Numbered from the stretch's first letter, positions 1 to 8,289 are shown. The stretch is DNA of 64,000 nucleotides from 79-D21 sp022839995 (GCA_022839995.1 JALHIN010000003.1:1-64000); one strand, 5' to 3'. Program-made: numbers and translations. Notes: generated by a model not told the origin, from the letters alone.

Positions 1-94
1 GAAGCAGGGCCTGTTCCCGGCGGACGAGCACGTCTACCACATCCTGAAGGGGAAAGAGGAAGAATTCGCCCGCATGCTCCAGGAGTTCGAGTAG
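1..94 (+). CDS. C-terminal end of an unidentified protein (partial)
   Basis: An open frame runs in from the left edge (first full codon at base 2) and ends at TAG 92-94, giving about 30 residues, rich in Lys and Glu, ending in ARMLQEFE. This is too little to assign a family. Its stop codon abuts the GGAGG ribosome-binding site (94-98) of the downstream aminotransferase gene, so the two are probably co-transcribed. Confidence 0.6.
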   Translation, partial: KQGLFPADEHVYHILKGKEEEFARMLQEFE

Positions 95-104
95 GAGGCC
101 CTGC

Positions 105-1328
105 GTGACCCCGTCAATTTCCGGAAGGAGCCTTGCCGTCCCGGCCTCGCCGATCCGCGGCCTCATCCCCTTCGCGGAGAGGGCACTGAAGGCGGGAAAA
201 AAGGTGCATTTCCTCAATATCGGCCAACCGGACGTTCCTACGCCGAAGGAATATTTCGAAGCCGTCCGGTCTTTCAGCGAACCTGTCCTTGCCTACGGCG
301 GATCCCACGGAAACCCGGCGCTCGTAGGGGCCCTCCTGCGCGTTTACCGTGAGGAGCTCGGCGTTTCCCTCCTGCCGGAACACGTCCTGGTCACCGCCGG
401 GGGGAGCGAAGCCCTCTGGTTCACCGTCATGGTCCTCTGCGACCCCGAGGACGAGCTGATCGTGCCGGAACCGTTCTACGCGAACTACGCGGCCGTCTGC
501 GCGGGTGCCGGGGTGCGGATCGTTCCCGTGACCACCCGGACAGAAGACGGCTACCACCTCCCCCCTTCCGACCCCGCCGCGGCGGTGGAATCGAAAATCA
601 CGCCCCGGACGAAAGGCATCCTCCTTTCCCACCCCGGCAACCCGACCGGAACCGTTTTCACGCGGGAGGAAGTGAAGCTCCTGGCGGATGTCGCGGTCCG
701 GTCCGGCCTATTCCTCATCGCCGACGAGGTGTACCGGGACTTCGTCTATGACGGCCGCCCCTTCACCAGCTTTTGCTCGCTCGAGGAAGCAAAGGAGCAC
801 GTCGTGGTGATCGACTCCGTTTCCAAGCGCTATAGTGCCTGCGGGGCGCGGATCGGGTTCATCGTTTCCCGGAACCGGTCCGTGATGGAACAGGCGATGA
901 AGTTCGCCCAGTCCAGGGGATGCACCCCCACGCTGGAACAGGTGGGGGCAGCGGCTCTTTACAACGTTCCCGCCTCTTTCCTGGAAGGAGTCCGCTCCGA
1001 ATACCAGGCGCGGCGCGACACCCTCTGCCGGGCCATGGAAACCATCCCGGGAGTCACCCTGAGAAAGCCGGAGGGGGCTTTCTATCTCTCTGCCCGGATC
1101 CCCGTGGAGGACACCCAGGCCTTCGCGGTCTGGATGATGGAGGAATTCGACCTCGACGGGGAAACGGTCCTTTTCGCCCCCCTCGAGGGCTTCTACGCTA
1201 CGCCCGGGTTGGGACGCGACGAAATCCGGCTCTGTACCGCCCTTGAAAAGGAAACGCTCGCAAGGGCTGCCGAAATCCTCCGGGCCGGGCTGGAAGCATA
1301 CCGGTACCGGAAAGGCGGTTCCGCATGA
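105..1328 (+). CDS. PLP-dependent aminotransferase, class I/II
   Basis: This 407-residue protein is a fold-type I (aspartate aminotransferase superfamily) enzyme that should swap an amino group between an amino acid and a 2-oxo acid using pyridoxal phosphate. Visible family marks are TAGGSEAL near residue 98, the NPTG turn at about 179-182, and the Schiff-base lysine Lys241 in SVSKRYS followed by GARIG. Length is normal for the family. The GTG start at 105 has a GGAGG box six bases upstream. The gene overlaps the following IclR regulator by ATGA, so the two are translationally coupled. That points to regulated use of one amino acid; which one cannot be read from the sequence. Confidence 0.9.
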   Translation: MTPSISGRSLAVPASPIRGLIPFAERALKAGKKVHFLNIGQPDVPTPKEYFEAVRSFSEPVLAYGGSHGNPALVGALLRVYREELGVSLLPEHVLVTAGGSEALWFTVMVLCDPEDELIVPEPFYANYAAVCAGAGVRIVPVTTRTEDGYHLPPSDPAAAVESKITPRTKGILLSHPGNPTGTVFTREEVKLLADVAVRSGLFLIADEVYRDFVYDGRPFTSFCSLEEAKEHVVVIDSVSKRYSACGARIGFIVSRNRSVMEQAMKFAQSRGCTPTLEQVGAAALYNVPASFLEGVRSEYQARRDTLCRAMETIPGVTLRKPEGAFYLSARIPVEDTQAFAVWMMEEFDLDGETVLFAPLEGFYATPGLGRDEIRLCTALEKETLARAAEILRAGLEAYRYRKGGSA

Positions 1329-2170
1329 AGGACGGCAAGAAAGAACAGATCCTGAATTCAGTGCTGCGGACTTTCGATGTGGTCGAGCTGCTCGCCCGGC
1401 GGGGAGAGCTCGGGGTGACGAGGATCGCCCAAGAGGCAGGATTGGACAAGAGTTCCGTGTACCGGATCCTGGCCACCCTGAAGTCGATCGGGTATGTCTG
1501 CCAGAATCCTGCGACGCAGGGATACGCCAACACGTCCCGCTTTGCGTCGCTTTGCCCGCATGCGCCGGATACGGGGGAGCTGCGAGAACGGACTCGGCCC
1601 TTCCTTTCCAGGCTTGCCGAGGAAACGGGTGAAACCGCAAGCCTCGGCATCCTGGAAGGCCGGGACATTCTCTACATCGACACGGTCCAGTGTTCTGAGA
1701 TGATCCGGGTCAACCTTCCGATCGGACAGAAGCTTCCGGCCTACTGCTCCGCCCTGGGGAAGGCTATCCTCGCCTTCCTGCCCGAGGAGAGAGTCCGGGA
1801 ACTGTTCGGCGGTTCCTCCCTGGAAAAGTTCACCCCGAACACCCTCTCTTCTTACGGTGCCCTCGCCGAGGAGCTCGTGGAGGCCAAGGCCCTAGGATTC
1901 GCCCGGGACCGGGAAGAGTCCCACCGGGAACTGGCCTGCTTGGGAGTCCCCGTTTTCGGGGCAGATGGAAGGATCGTAGCCGGAATCAGCCTTTCGTATC
2001 CCTGTTTCAGGCACCCCGACCAGGCACTCGCGGAACAGCTCTTGCTCCCGCGGCTCCGCGAAGCCGGGATCGCCGTTTCCTTGGCCCTTGGGTTCAGGGC
2101 GGCCTATCCGGGAACCCCCGAAAACAGGACGGCAAAAGGACAATCTGCAAACCACCCTTCAAAGGAGTGA
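1325..2170 (+). CDS. IclR-family transcriptional regulator
   Basis: The 281-residue protein has an N-terminal winged helix (about residues 10-62; the recognition helix lies around LDKSSVYRILATL) followed by the IclR ligand-binding domain (about 85-255). IclR proteins usually control catabolic genes in response to a small acid. It overlaps the upstream aminotransferase by four bases and the next gene begins six bases after its stop, so it lies inside the operon it may regulate. The C-terminal 20 or so residues, after the ALGFRAAY stretch, are low-complexity and lie beyond the usual family end. The target and ligand are unknown. Confidence 0.9.
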   Translation: MKDGKKEQILNSVLRTFDVVELLARRGELGVTRIAQEAGLDKSSVYRILATLKSIGYVCQNPATQGYANTSRFASLCPHAPDTGELRERTRPFLSRLAEETGETASLGILEGRDILYIDTVQCSEMIRVNLPIGQKLPAYCSALGKAILAFLPEERVRELFGGSSLEKFTPNTLSSYGALAEELVEAKALGFARDREESHRELACLGVPVFGADGRIVAGISLSYPCFRHPDQALAEQLLLPRLREAGIAVSLALGFRAAYPGTPENRTAKGQSANHPSKE

Positions 2171-2175
2171 TTCGA

Positions 2176-3123
2176 ATGCCCATAAGCCTGGACAAGGTTT
2201 CCGAACTGATGGAAAAGGCCGGAATCCCCGGCCGCGACCTGTACGACCGGCCTGCCAGCGGCAAGAGCTTTCCCGACGGGGGGCACTACCGGATCGAGAT
2301 GTCGGGTGTCGAAGGCCCGAAAGTCCTCGAAGCGCTGATCGCCGAACGCCGCAGGAGGAACATTCCCATCCACCGCCTCGTGTCTTTCTGCCAAGGTGGG
2401 ACCCTTTTCGACGACGCGGAGCTGAAGGATTTCGCCCAGATGGCAGCCGAGGACAAGATGGAAGTCATCGCGATCCCCGGCCCACGGAACGCCTGGGACA
2501 TTGGGCGCCAGTTCGTCACCGCCGACGGCCAGCGCTGCGGAGGACTGAACCATCGGGGATCGGACGAAATTCGGAAAGTCATCGCCGACATGTTCCGGAT
2601 GTACGAAATCGGCTTCAGGGGGTTCATGCTCGTGGACCGGGGGGTCCTCGCCCTCGTGAAGACGATGCAGGAGCAGGGGAGCTTCCCGAAAGACATCGCC
2701 ATCAAGCTATCGGTCTGGGCCGGGGTTTCCTCCGCAGCAGGGGCGAAACTGGCCCAGGACCTTGGAGCGAGCTCCTTCAACCCCGTTTCCGACCTGACCC
2801 TGCCCCAGATGGCCTCAATCCGGAAGGTCGTGGACATCCCGATCGATTTTTACATCTGGACCTTCGACTCCTACGGCGGGGCAAACCGCCTCTACGACGC
2901 CCCGGAAGTGGCAAAGATCTACAGCCCCTGCTACTTCAAGTTTGAACCGGCCCCCACTGCCGGGTTCTACAACCCCTTCAACTCCGACGAGGAACACATC
3001 CGGCTGATGGAAAAGAAGGTCAAGTGGGCGGAATGGGTGATCCGCCACGTCGAGGCCAACGAGCCGAACGTGCGGGTTTCCCCGCAAGGGCCCGAGGACC
3101 TGTTCGTACCGAAGATCGTGTAA
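2176..3123 (+). CDS. Conserved TIM-barrel-like protein of unknown function
   Basis: I do not recognise this 315-residue protein with certainty. Repeating beta-alpha spacing (for example KMEVIAIPGPRNAW, RGFMLVDRGVL, DIAIKLSVWAG, IDFYIWTFDSYGG) suggests an alpha/beta barrel, and a distant likeness to U32-type peptidase barrels is possible. It has no signal peptide or membrane segment, so it is probably cytoplasmic. An ATG start at 2176 is preferred because AAGGAG (2162-2167) lies eight bases upstream; a GTG at 2167 sits inside that box. It follows an aminotransferase and an IclR regulator and ends at a strong terminator, so it is probably the last gene of an amino-acid utilisation operon. Confidence 0.6.
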   Translation: MPISLDKVSELMEKAGIPGRDLYDRPASGKSFPDGGHYRIEMSGVEGPKVLEALIAERRRRNIPIHRLVSFCQGGTLFDDAELKDFAQMAAEDKMEVIAIPGPRNAWDIGRQFVTADGQRCGGLNHRGSDEIRKVIADMFRMYEIGFRGFMLVDRGVLALVKTMQEQGSFPKDIAIKLSVWAGVSSAAGAKLAQDLGASSFNPVSDLTLPQMASIRKVVDIPIDFYIWTFDSYGGANRLYDAPEVAKIYSPCYFKFEPAPTAGFYNPFNSDEEHIRLMEKKVKWAEWVIRHVEANEPNVRVSPQGPEDLFVPKIV

Positions 3124-3130
3124 GCGAAAA

Positions 3131-3162
3131 AAGCCGGGCGGGGATTCCTCCCCGCCCGGCTT
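3131..3162. terminator. Bidirectional intrinsic terminator between convergent genes
   Basis: A perfect 14-bp stem (3131-3144 with 3149-3162) closes a TTCC loop. It is flanked by an A run on the left (3127-3132) and a T-rich run on the right (3161-3172). It can therefore stop transcription both of the 2176-3123 gene and of the M24 peptidase gene coming from the other side. Confidence 0.85.
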
Positions 3163-3191
3163 TCCGTTTTTTCGGATTCAGGAAGAAACAA

Positions 3192-4289
3192 TCAGACGAT
3201 CGTGAGCTCTTTCGTGAAATGGCTCAAAGGTTCCGCCCCGTTTGCCGTCACCAGGACGATGTCCTCGATACGGATGCCCAGGCGGCCAGGGATGTAGATT
3301 CCCGGTTCGACGCTGAACGCCATCCCTTCCCGGAGTTCCTGGAGGTTTCCCTCCATGATGTAGGGGGCTTCGTGAACCGCCACCCCGATCCCGTGTCCCG
3401 TCCGGTTGATGAAGTATTCTCCGTAGCCCGCCTTCTCGATGATGGCCCGCGCTGCACGGTCCACCTCCTGGGCGGTGGCTCCTTCCCGCACGGCCGCTTC
3501 ACCCGCGAGGTTCGCCTCCAGGACGATCCTGTAGATCTCCCGGTCTTCCTCGGAAGCCTTTCCGACGAATACGGTGCGGGTCGTGTCGGAGCAATACCCC
3601 CGGTAGGTGCAGCCGAAGTCGATGACCACGGGATCACCCTCGCAGAGCAGGCGGTCGGTCCCCATGTAGTGGGGATTGGAGCCATTCGGGCCTGAAGCGA
3701 CGATCGTCGGGAAGGACAGGCCGTCTGCACCCTTCTCGACCAGCAGGTCTTCGAGTTTCCTGGCGAGATCGCCTTCCCGGACCCCCGGCCGGATGAAGGG
3801 AAGGAGCGCAGAGAAGGCCTCGTCGGCAATCCGGGCCGCCTTTCGAAGCAGGTCCATTTCACGGGGGGACTTGATCAGCCTCATGGCTTCCACGACGGCA
3901 TGCCCGTTGACGAACCTCGTCCCCGGCACTGCGGCCTCGAGGTCCAGGAGGTCCACCGCCCGGACCCCGTCGTTGACTGCGACGACCTTTCCCTGCAGGC
4001 CGAATTCCCTCCACCGCCCGGCAACCTTCCCCAGGAAACCCTCTGAATCGTCCCAGAGGGCCTGGGGACACTCCGGACCCAGGACGGTTTCCATTTGCTC
4101 GCGGTAGAGGCGGGGCACGATCGAGAAAAACCGGCCGTCGGAAAGCACGACAATCCCCTTGAAGCGTTCGTCGGCAAAAAGTCGAAGTCCGGCTAGGTAT
4201 TCAAGGTCCGAAGAGGGACCCAGGAGGATGGCGTCGAGCCCCTCCCGCCGGAGCCGCTCAGAAAGCGGTTGCAAGTGATCCTTGAGCAA
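3192..4289 (-). CDS. M24-family metallopeptidase (Xaa-Pro aminopeptidase type)
   Basis: The C-terminal half is a pita-bread metallopeptidase with all five expected dinuclear-metal ligands visible: Asp in VIDFG, Asp in CSDTTRT, His in TGHGIGV, Glu in SVEPGIY and Glu in RIEDIV. The N-terminal part (about residues 1-125) is a creatinase-like domain. Such enzymes remove an N-terminal residue ahead of proline in the cytoplasm. I prefer the TTG start at 4289 (365 residues) because a perfect AAGGAGG (4304-4298) lies eight bases before it. The longer GTG frame from 4310 would bury that box and starts against the upstream terminator. The gene is consistent with peptide use in this cluster. Confidence 0.88.
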   Translation of the reverse strand: MLKDHLQPLSERLRREGLDAILLGPSSDLEYLAGLRLFADERFKGIVVLSDGRFFSIVPRLYREQMETVLGPECPQALWDDSEGFLGKVAGRWREFGLQGKVVAVNDGVRAVDLLDLEAAVPGTRFVNGHAVVEAMRLIKSPREMDLLRKAARIADEAFSALLPFIRPGVREGDLARKLEDLLVEKGADGLSFPTIVASGPNGSNPHYMGTDRLLCEGDPVVIDFGCTYRGYCSDTTRTVFVGKASEEDREIYRIVLEANLAGEAAVREGATAQEVDRAARAIIEKAGYGEYFINRTGHGIGVAVHEAPYIMEGNLQELREGMAFSVEPGIYIPGRLGIRIEDIVLVTANGAEPLSHFTKELTIV

Positions 4290-4325
4290 GGATGATGCCT
4301 CCTTCTTCACGGGAGCCGAGCTCCC

Positions 4326-4352
4326 GAAAAAACGGGGGGAAAACTCCCCCCG
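4326..4352 (-). terminator. Intrinsic terminator after the DUF3798 gene
   Basis: Read on the minus strand, an 8-bp G/C stem (4352-4345 with 4340-4333) with a 4-base loop is followed by six T residues (4332-4327). It lies between the DUF3798 gene and the M24 peptidase gene, so the peptidase is either reached by read-through or has its own start within this short gap. Confidence 0.8.
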
Positions 4353-4383
4353 GTCTTTTCCCTCCTGCCTGCAAAAACGGGGC

Positions 4384-5577
4384 CTATTTCATTTTCAGGT
4401 ACTTCTCCGGCACTTTCACGCTCGTGGCGCCCATGTAGCCCCTGCCGAACACGTAGGTATCCTGGTAGACGAGGATGAAGTTCTTTTTCTTGACGCCGGT
4501 CCCCAGGTCTACGTAGTTGCTGCCGTTCCACTTGGCGCCGGGCGTGAACTTCTCGTAGGCATCCATCAGGTCCTTCATGTTCCCCAGCTTCGCCTTCTTC
4601 TCGACGATGCGCTTGCCGAACTCCCCAAGGGTTGCGGTGGTTGCATAACCATAGGAGTAGGCCCATGTTCCCATTCGCCCCTTGCCTCCGTTCTTGATCA
4701 CGACCTGTTCGACCTTCTTCAGGATGGCGGGCCAGTTGCCCTTTTCCTTGGAGAGGTCGATCCCGAAGGCCCCTGGGTATCCCATCAGCGGGGAGGGGAG
4801 GTCGGGTTCCACGAAGAAGGCGCCGTACTTGGCAACCTGCCGCAGCAATGGTTCGGTCTGGGCGTCGTTGGTGCAGAAGAACGCGGCCTTCTTGCCGTAT
4901 TTCTGGACCCACGCAGGGACCTTCTCCAGGATGTACTGCTGGGCTCCGGCCACGCCAACGTCGCTCGTCGGGTCAGGGGCAGTCTCGAAAACGAACTTCA
5001 GGCCCAGGTCCTTGCATGCCTGCTCCATGATGTTTCGCCGCCGGGAAAGAAGCTCGTAGCTCATGTGGCGGGGGAAGGAAATGTGGACGAAGGTATCGGC
5101 GCCCATCTTCTTCGCGGTATGAATGATGAGGTAGCCCCGCAGGACGTTGTCCACACCGATGGCAAGGTCCGCCACCGAGGTGATGACGTTCGGGTCTTCC
5201 TGGGGCTCCCCGGCAAAGCACAGGATGTCGGGCCGCTTCTCCTTGACCCTGCGGAAGCCCTCTGTGGTCCCGGGCACCGCGTCGTCCACGACGATGACCT
5301 TCATCTTCGGGTCGTCGGCCAGCCCCGCGATCTGGCTGATGCTGGTCTCCATCTCCGACATAAAATTGTCGGGGAGGGTGATGTGCTTGATGTACCCGCC
5401 CTCTGCCACGTCACCGTATTCCTTGATGAGCCGCTCCGCCCCGCGGTACGTGTCTTCCGCCTGCGAAACGGTCAGGGTAACCACACCGATGTGAAACGGT
5501 GCTTCCGCCATTGCCGTGCCCGTCATCAGGCCGAAAAGGACCAAACCTGCCAGCAGGATTTTCCAGGACTTCCCCAT
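4384..5577 (-). CDS. DUF3798-family periplasmic protein
   Basis: The 397-residue product starts with a clear Sec signal peptide (lysines at 3 and 6, a hydrophobic core, probable cleavage after AMA near residue 24). The mature part resembles a type I periplasmic binding-protein fold, with segments such as MKVIVVDDAVPGTT and KKAAFFCTNDAQTEP. DUF3798 proteins are frequent in Synergistota; the ligand is unknown. No lipobox cysteine is visible. The ATG at 5577 is chosen over one at 5595 because AAGGGGG lies between them at good spacing and because it gives a normal signal peptide. It has its own promoter and terminator and neighbours a GntR regulator. Confidence 0.85.
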   Translation of the reverse strand: MGKSWKILLAGLVLFGLMTGTAMAEAPFHIGVVTLTVSQAEDTYRGAERLIKEYGDVAEGGYIKHITLPDNFMSEMETSISQIAGLADDPKMKVIVVDDAVPGTTEGFRRVKEKRPDILCFAGEPQEDPNVITSVADLAIGVDNVLRGYLIIHTAKKMGADTFVHISFPRHMSYELLSRRRNIMEQACKDLGLKFVFETAPDPTSDVGVAGAQQYILEKVPAWVQKYGKKAAFFCTNDAQTEPLLRQVAKYGAFFVEPDLPSPLMGYPGAFGIDLSKEKGNWPAILKKVEQVVIKNGGKGRMGTWAYSYGYATTATLGEFGKRIVEKKAKLGNMKDLMDAYEKFTPGAKWNGSNYVDLGTGVKKKNFILVYQDTYVFGRGYMGATSVKVPEKYLKMK

Positions 5578-5615
5578 TCGTCGAACCCCCTTCATAAAAA
5601 TATGAATAAAATGCT

Positions 5616-5651
5616 ACTGATATATTAGTGACTCGAGGCCAAGGATGTCAA
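5616..5651 (-). promoter_or_regulatory. Promoter of the DUF3798 gene with a possible operator
   Basis: On the minus strand a TTGACA -35 (5651-5646) is 18 bases from a TAATAT -10 (5627-5622). The -10 is embedded in a 14-bp imperfect palindrome (5616-5629, ACTGATATATTAGT, one mismatched pair). A dyad over the -10 is where a repressor would act, and a GntR/FCD regulator is encoded next door. The link to that regulator is inference. Confidence 0.55.
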
Positions 5652-5661
5652 TCTTGCACAC

Positions 5662-5692
5662 AAAAACCCGGGCGGAGGCATGCCCACCCGGG
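5662..5692 (-). terminator. Intrinsic terminator after the GntR-family gene
   Basis: Minus-strand CCCGGG arms (5692-5687 and 5672-5667) enclose a G/C-rich interior and are followed by five T residues (5666-5662). It lies 38 bases beyond the stop of the GntR gene. Confidence 0.7.
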
Positions 5693-5730
5693 CACTGCAT
5701 TCTTCGGACCGTTCCGGGTTCCGCCCCTCC

Positions 5731-6402
5731 CTATTCCTGCCCGAAATAGTACAGGCGGGCGTACCGTTCCTGGACCTCGAAGGACCAGTGAACGTCCCGC
5801 AGGAACTCCGCCGCCCCGTTGAAGTCCCTTGCCTTCAGGCGCCGGATGAATTCGTCATGCTCCGCGACCGCCTTCCTCTCCCAATCCTTGATGAACGCCT
5901 TGCTCCGTGGAAAATCGTAGAGCCTTTCCCGCATCGTCTGAACGGTCCGGATCAGGTCCGAGTTCTGGGATAGGTTGAGGAAAAGGGAGTGGAAAGCCGT
6001 GTTTTTCTCGTAGTACCCGTCAATGTCCTGCGTTTCCACGGCCTCCTTCATCTGGGCATTGAGCTCTTCCAGGGTTTCGATGTCCCTTTCGGTGAGCTTG
6101 TGCCCCGAATGGGCGACCACCGTGCTTTCAAGGGCTCCGCTGATCTCGTAGATGTTGCGGATCTTCTCCAGGTCCAGGCGGTTGACCATGACCCCCCGCC
6201 TGGGAAAGATCGTGACGTACCCCTCCGCCTCGAGCTGGAACAGCGCGTCCCTCAGGGGCGTCCGGCTCATCCCAAGCTCGGAGCTGATGGCGTTCAGGTT
6301 CAGGAAGGCTCCCTGCCTGAGCCGCCCCTCATTCAACCCCTTCTTCAGGTACTGGTAGACCTTTTCTCTCAGGGACTTCAGGTTGTCCGTGAAATCTTCC
6401 AT
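5731..6402 (-). CDS. GntR-family regulator, FCD (FadR-like) subfamily
   Basis: The 223-residue protein has an N-terminal GntR winged helix (about residues 8-75; LGMSRTPLRDALFQLEAEG is the characteristic recognition segment, followed by a wing with FPRRGVMV). An all-helical FCD effector domain follows (about 80-210), with metal- and acid-binding family residues in the expected regions. FCD regulators usually sense a carboxylic acid. A GGAGGAG box precedes the ATG by six bases. Its terminator separates it from the DUF3798 gene, whose promoter carries a palindrome it may bind. Confidence 0.9.
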   Translation of the reverse strand: MEDFTDNLKSLREKVYQYLKKGLNEGRLRQGAFLNLNAISSELGMSRTPLRDALFQLEAEGYVTIFPRRGVMVNRLDLEKIRNIYEISGALESTVVAHSGHKLTERDIETLEELNAQMKEAVETQDIDGYYEKNTAFHSLFLNLSQNSDLIRTVQTMRERLYDFPRSKAFIKDWERKAVAEHDEFIRRLKARDFNGAAEFLRDVHWSFEVQERYARLYYFGQE

Positions 6403-6436
6403 GAAAACTCCTCCGCAGAAACTTCAGGTTGAAGCC

Positions 6437-6466
6437 ATTAAACCGCAAAAGGGGGCAAAGCGACAA
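6437..6466 (-). promoter_or_regulatory. Candidate promoter of the GntR-family gene
   Basis: Minus-strand TTGTCG (6466-6461) and TTTAAT (6442-6437) are separated by 18 bases, about 35 bases upstream of the GntR start. Match to consensus is moderate. Confidence 0.4.
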
Positions 6467-6489
6467 GGCCGCTCTTCCATGATGAACTC

Positions 6490-6517
6490 TTGCGCTGATT
6501 TTCAAACACTTTAGAAT
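6490..6517 (+). promoter_or_regulatory. Candidate promoter of murE
   Basis: TTGCGC (6490-6495) and TAGAAT (6512-6517) are 16 bases apart, 40 bases before the murE start codon. The -10 is good and the -35 is weak. Confidence 0.45.
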
Positions 6518-6556
6518 AAACAATCAAGCCCCTCAGGAGGAGGTCAGAGTCGCTCC

Positions 6557-8053
6557 ATGAAGCTTTCCCAGGTTGTCCGGTTCCTGGAACACTCCGGTTT
6601 TGCCCCGGCCTTTGCCAAAGAGCCCCGTATCGATCCCGAACTTTCAGACGTCTGCACCCGAACCGACCAGGTTTCCCCTGGGACCCTCTATTGCTGCGTC
6701 CGGGGATTCAAGACCGACGGCCATGCCTTCGCCGAAGCGGCGGAAAGGCAAGGGGCCCGGGCCTTCCTCGCCGAACGTCCCCTGGACACCTCCCTGCCGG
6801 TCGTCCTCGTTGGAAACCCCAGGAAGGCTGCCGCAGCGGCGGCGGCGGCCGTTCACGCTTTCCCGGCCCGGGAACTGTCCCTTGCAGCCGTGACCGGGAC
6901 GAACGGAAAAAGCACGACCGCCTGGATCGCGCGTTCGATCCTGCGGGCGGGAGGCGTGCCCTGCGGCCTCCTGGGGACCATCGTCTACGATGACGGGAAG
7001 GAGGAAGAACAGGCCGACAGGACAACGCCCGACGGCCCCTCCGTCCATCGCTGGCTGGCGCGGATGGCCGCCGGCGGGACCCGGGCCTGCGTCATGGAAG
7101 CCTCTTCCCATGGACTGGACCTTCACCGCCTGGAAGGCTGCCGTTTCGATGCCCTTGCCTTCACGAACCTGACCCCTGAACACCTGGACTTTCACCGCGA
7201 CATGGAAGGGTATTTCCAGGCAAAGCTCCGTCTCTTCACCGAGCACGCCCGCCCGGAGGCCCGGTTCATCCTGAACTTGGACGATCCCTGGGGAGTGCGC
7301 CTTGCAAGACTCTTCCCGGAAAGGTCGATGCCCTACGGGATCGGGGAGGGACCCGGCCTGAGGGGCCGAGTCCTTGCCATGGGCCTGCAGGGGACGGCCC
7401 TGGAACTGACCCTGCCGGGCCGCGAGGCTCCGATCCGCGTCGAGAGTCCTTTCGTGGGGCTTCATAACGTGTCAAACCTCCTGGCCGCCGTGGGAATCGC
7501 ACTTTCCATGGGGATGGGGCCGGAAGCCGTCCGGAAGGGGATCGAAAGCGTTCCCCCCGTTCCCGGGAGACTTCAGAGGTTCCGGTTCGAAAACGGCGTG
7601 ACCTGCTTTATCGACTACGCCCACACCCCCGACGGACTGGAAAAGGCCCTCAAGGCGGTTGGAGCCGATTGCAGGGGAACGGTTCACGCGGTCTTCGGCC
7701 TCGGGGGAGAAAGAACGGTGGAAAACCGCCCGCTGATGGGAAAGGTGGCTGCAGCCCTCGCCGACAACGTCGTCCTGACGATGGACAACCCCCGGAGCGA
7801 AGACCCCCTGGCCATCGCCCGCCAGATCGAGGAAGGTTTGCAGGGGCCAAGGCTTCGCTCCCATTCGGTCATTCTCGACCGGAAGGAAGCCGTCCACGCG
7901 GCCCTGGATTCAGCCCTCCCGGGAGATGTCGTCCTCCTCGCGGGCAAGGGGCCGGAAACGACCATGATCCTGGCGGACGGACCGGTGCCTTACAACGACG
8001 AAGAAAGCGTCCGCCAGTGGAGCTCCTCCAGGGGTGTCCCGATCCTCCCCTGA
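6557..8053 (+). CDS. murE: UDP-N-acetylmuramoyl-tripeptide synthetase (MurE)
   Basis: This is an ATP-dependent Mur ligase that adds the third residue of the peptidoglycan stem peptide in the cytoplasm. The 498-residue length is normal. Visible are the ATP loop VTGTNGKSTTAW near residue 113, the Mur-ligase histidine/Asn region (SSHGLDLHR), and DNPRSEDP at 410-417. The DNPR form is the signature of enzymes that add meso-diaminopimelate rather than lysine, and GKGPETT follows near 455. No other mur gene is adjacent. A GGAGGAGG box lies 13 bases before the ATG, which is longer than usual, but no alternative in-frame start is visible. Confidence 0.93.
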   Translation: MKLSQVVRFLEHSGFAPAFAKEPRIDPELSDVCTRTDQVSPGTLYCCVRGFKTDGHAFAEAAERQGARAFLAERPLDTSLPVVLVGNPRKAAAAAAAAVHAFPARELSLAAVTGTNGKSTTAWIARSILRAGGVPCGLLGTIVYDDGKEEEQADRTTPDGPSVHRWLARMAAGGTRACVMEASSHGLDLHRLEGCRFDALAFTNLTPEHLDFHRDMEGYFQAKLRLFTEHARPEARFILNLDDPWGVRLARLFPERSMPYGIGEGPGLRGRVLAMGLQGTALELTLPGREAPIRVESPFVGLHNVSNLLAAVGIALSMGMGPEAVRKGIESVPPVPGRLQRFRFENGVTCFIDYAHTPDGLEKALKAVGADCRGTVHAVFGLGGERTVENRPLMGKVAAALADNVVLTMDNPRSEDPLAIARQIEEGLQGPRLRSHSVILDRKEAVHAALDSALPGDVVLLAGKGPETTMILADGPVPYNDEESVRQWSSSRGVPILP

Positions 8054-8063
8054 AAAAGGGCCC

Positions 8064-8093
8064 TTGACGAAAAACGGGGCGGCATGATATAAG
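8064..8093 (+). promoter_or_regulatory. Promoter of the Phe-leader / arylacetate-CoA ligase unit
   Basis: TTGACG (8064-8069) is followed 18 bases later by TATAAG (8088-8093), immediately after murE. Transcription should begin near 8100, about 35 bases before the leader peptide start. Confidence 0.7.
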
Positions 8094-8133
8094 TTCTCAC
8101 TAATTTACCTCTATGAAATCGCGAGAGGACGAA

Positions 8134-8214
8134 ATGATGAATCCAATCCGTTCGAAGATTTCCGTCCGTTTCTTTTTTACCGGCGTGGGACCCCCTCGGA
8201 GGGCCGACGCCTAG
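8134..8214 (+). CDS. Phe-rich leader peptide (attenuator)
   Basis: A 26-codon frame (ATG ATG start at 8134/8137, stop TAG 8212-8214) contains three consecutive phenylalanine codons (TTC TTT TTT, 8170-8178, in the context SVRFFFTGVG). GAGAGG (8123-8128) is at ribosome-binding distance. It lies between a promoter and an intrinsic terminator in front of the arylacetate-CoA ligase gene, the classical layout of a translated attenuator. Bases 8187-8194 (GGGACCCC) just downstream of the Phe codons are complementary to 8237-8244 in the 5' arm of the terminator. They could form an antiterminator when a ribosome stalls at the Phe codons. The peptide itself is presumably not functional. Confidence 0.75.
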   Translation: MMNPIRSKISVRFFFTGVGPPRRADA

Positions 8215-8233
8215 GCGTCCGTGCCGTTTCGAG

Positions 8234-8267
8234 GCCGGGGTCCCCAAAAGGGGCCCCGGCTTTTTTT
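8234..8267 (+). terminator. Attenuator terminator before the arylacetate-CoA ligase gene
   Basis: Arms 8234-8245 and 8250-8260 pair (11 G/C-rich base pairs with one bulged T) around an AAAA loop and are followed by seven T residues (8261-8267). The stem sits between the leader peptide and the ligase Shine-Dalgarno, so it would stop transcription before the gene unless an upstream segment captures its 5' arm. Confidence 0.85.
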
Positions 8268-8289
8268 ATTCCCAAAGGAGGAGAGAGCG

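Noticed and set aside
4290..4310. GTG start at 4310 for the M24 peptidase.
   Set aside because: It lies directly after the upstream terminator with no ribosome-binding site, while a perfect AAGGAGG sits inside the extra codons and serves a TTG at 4289.
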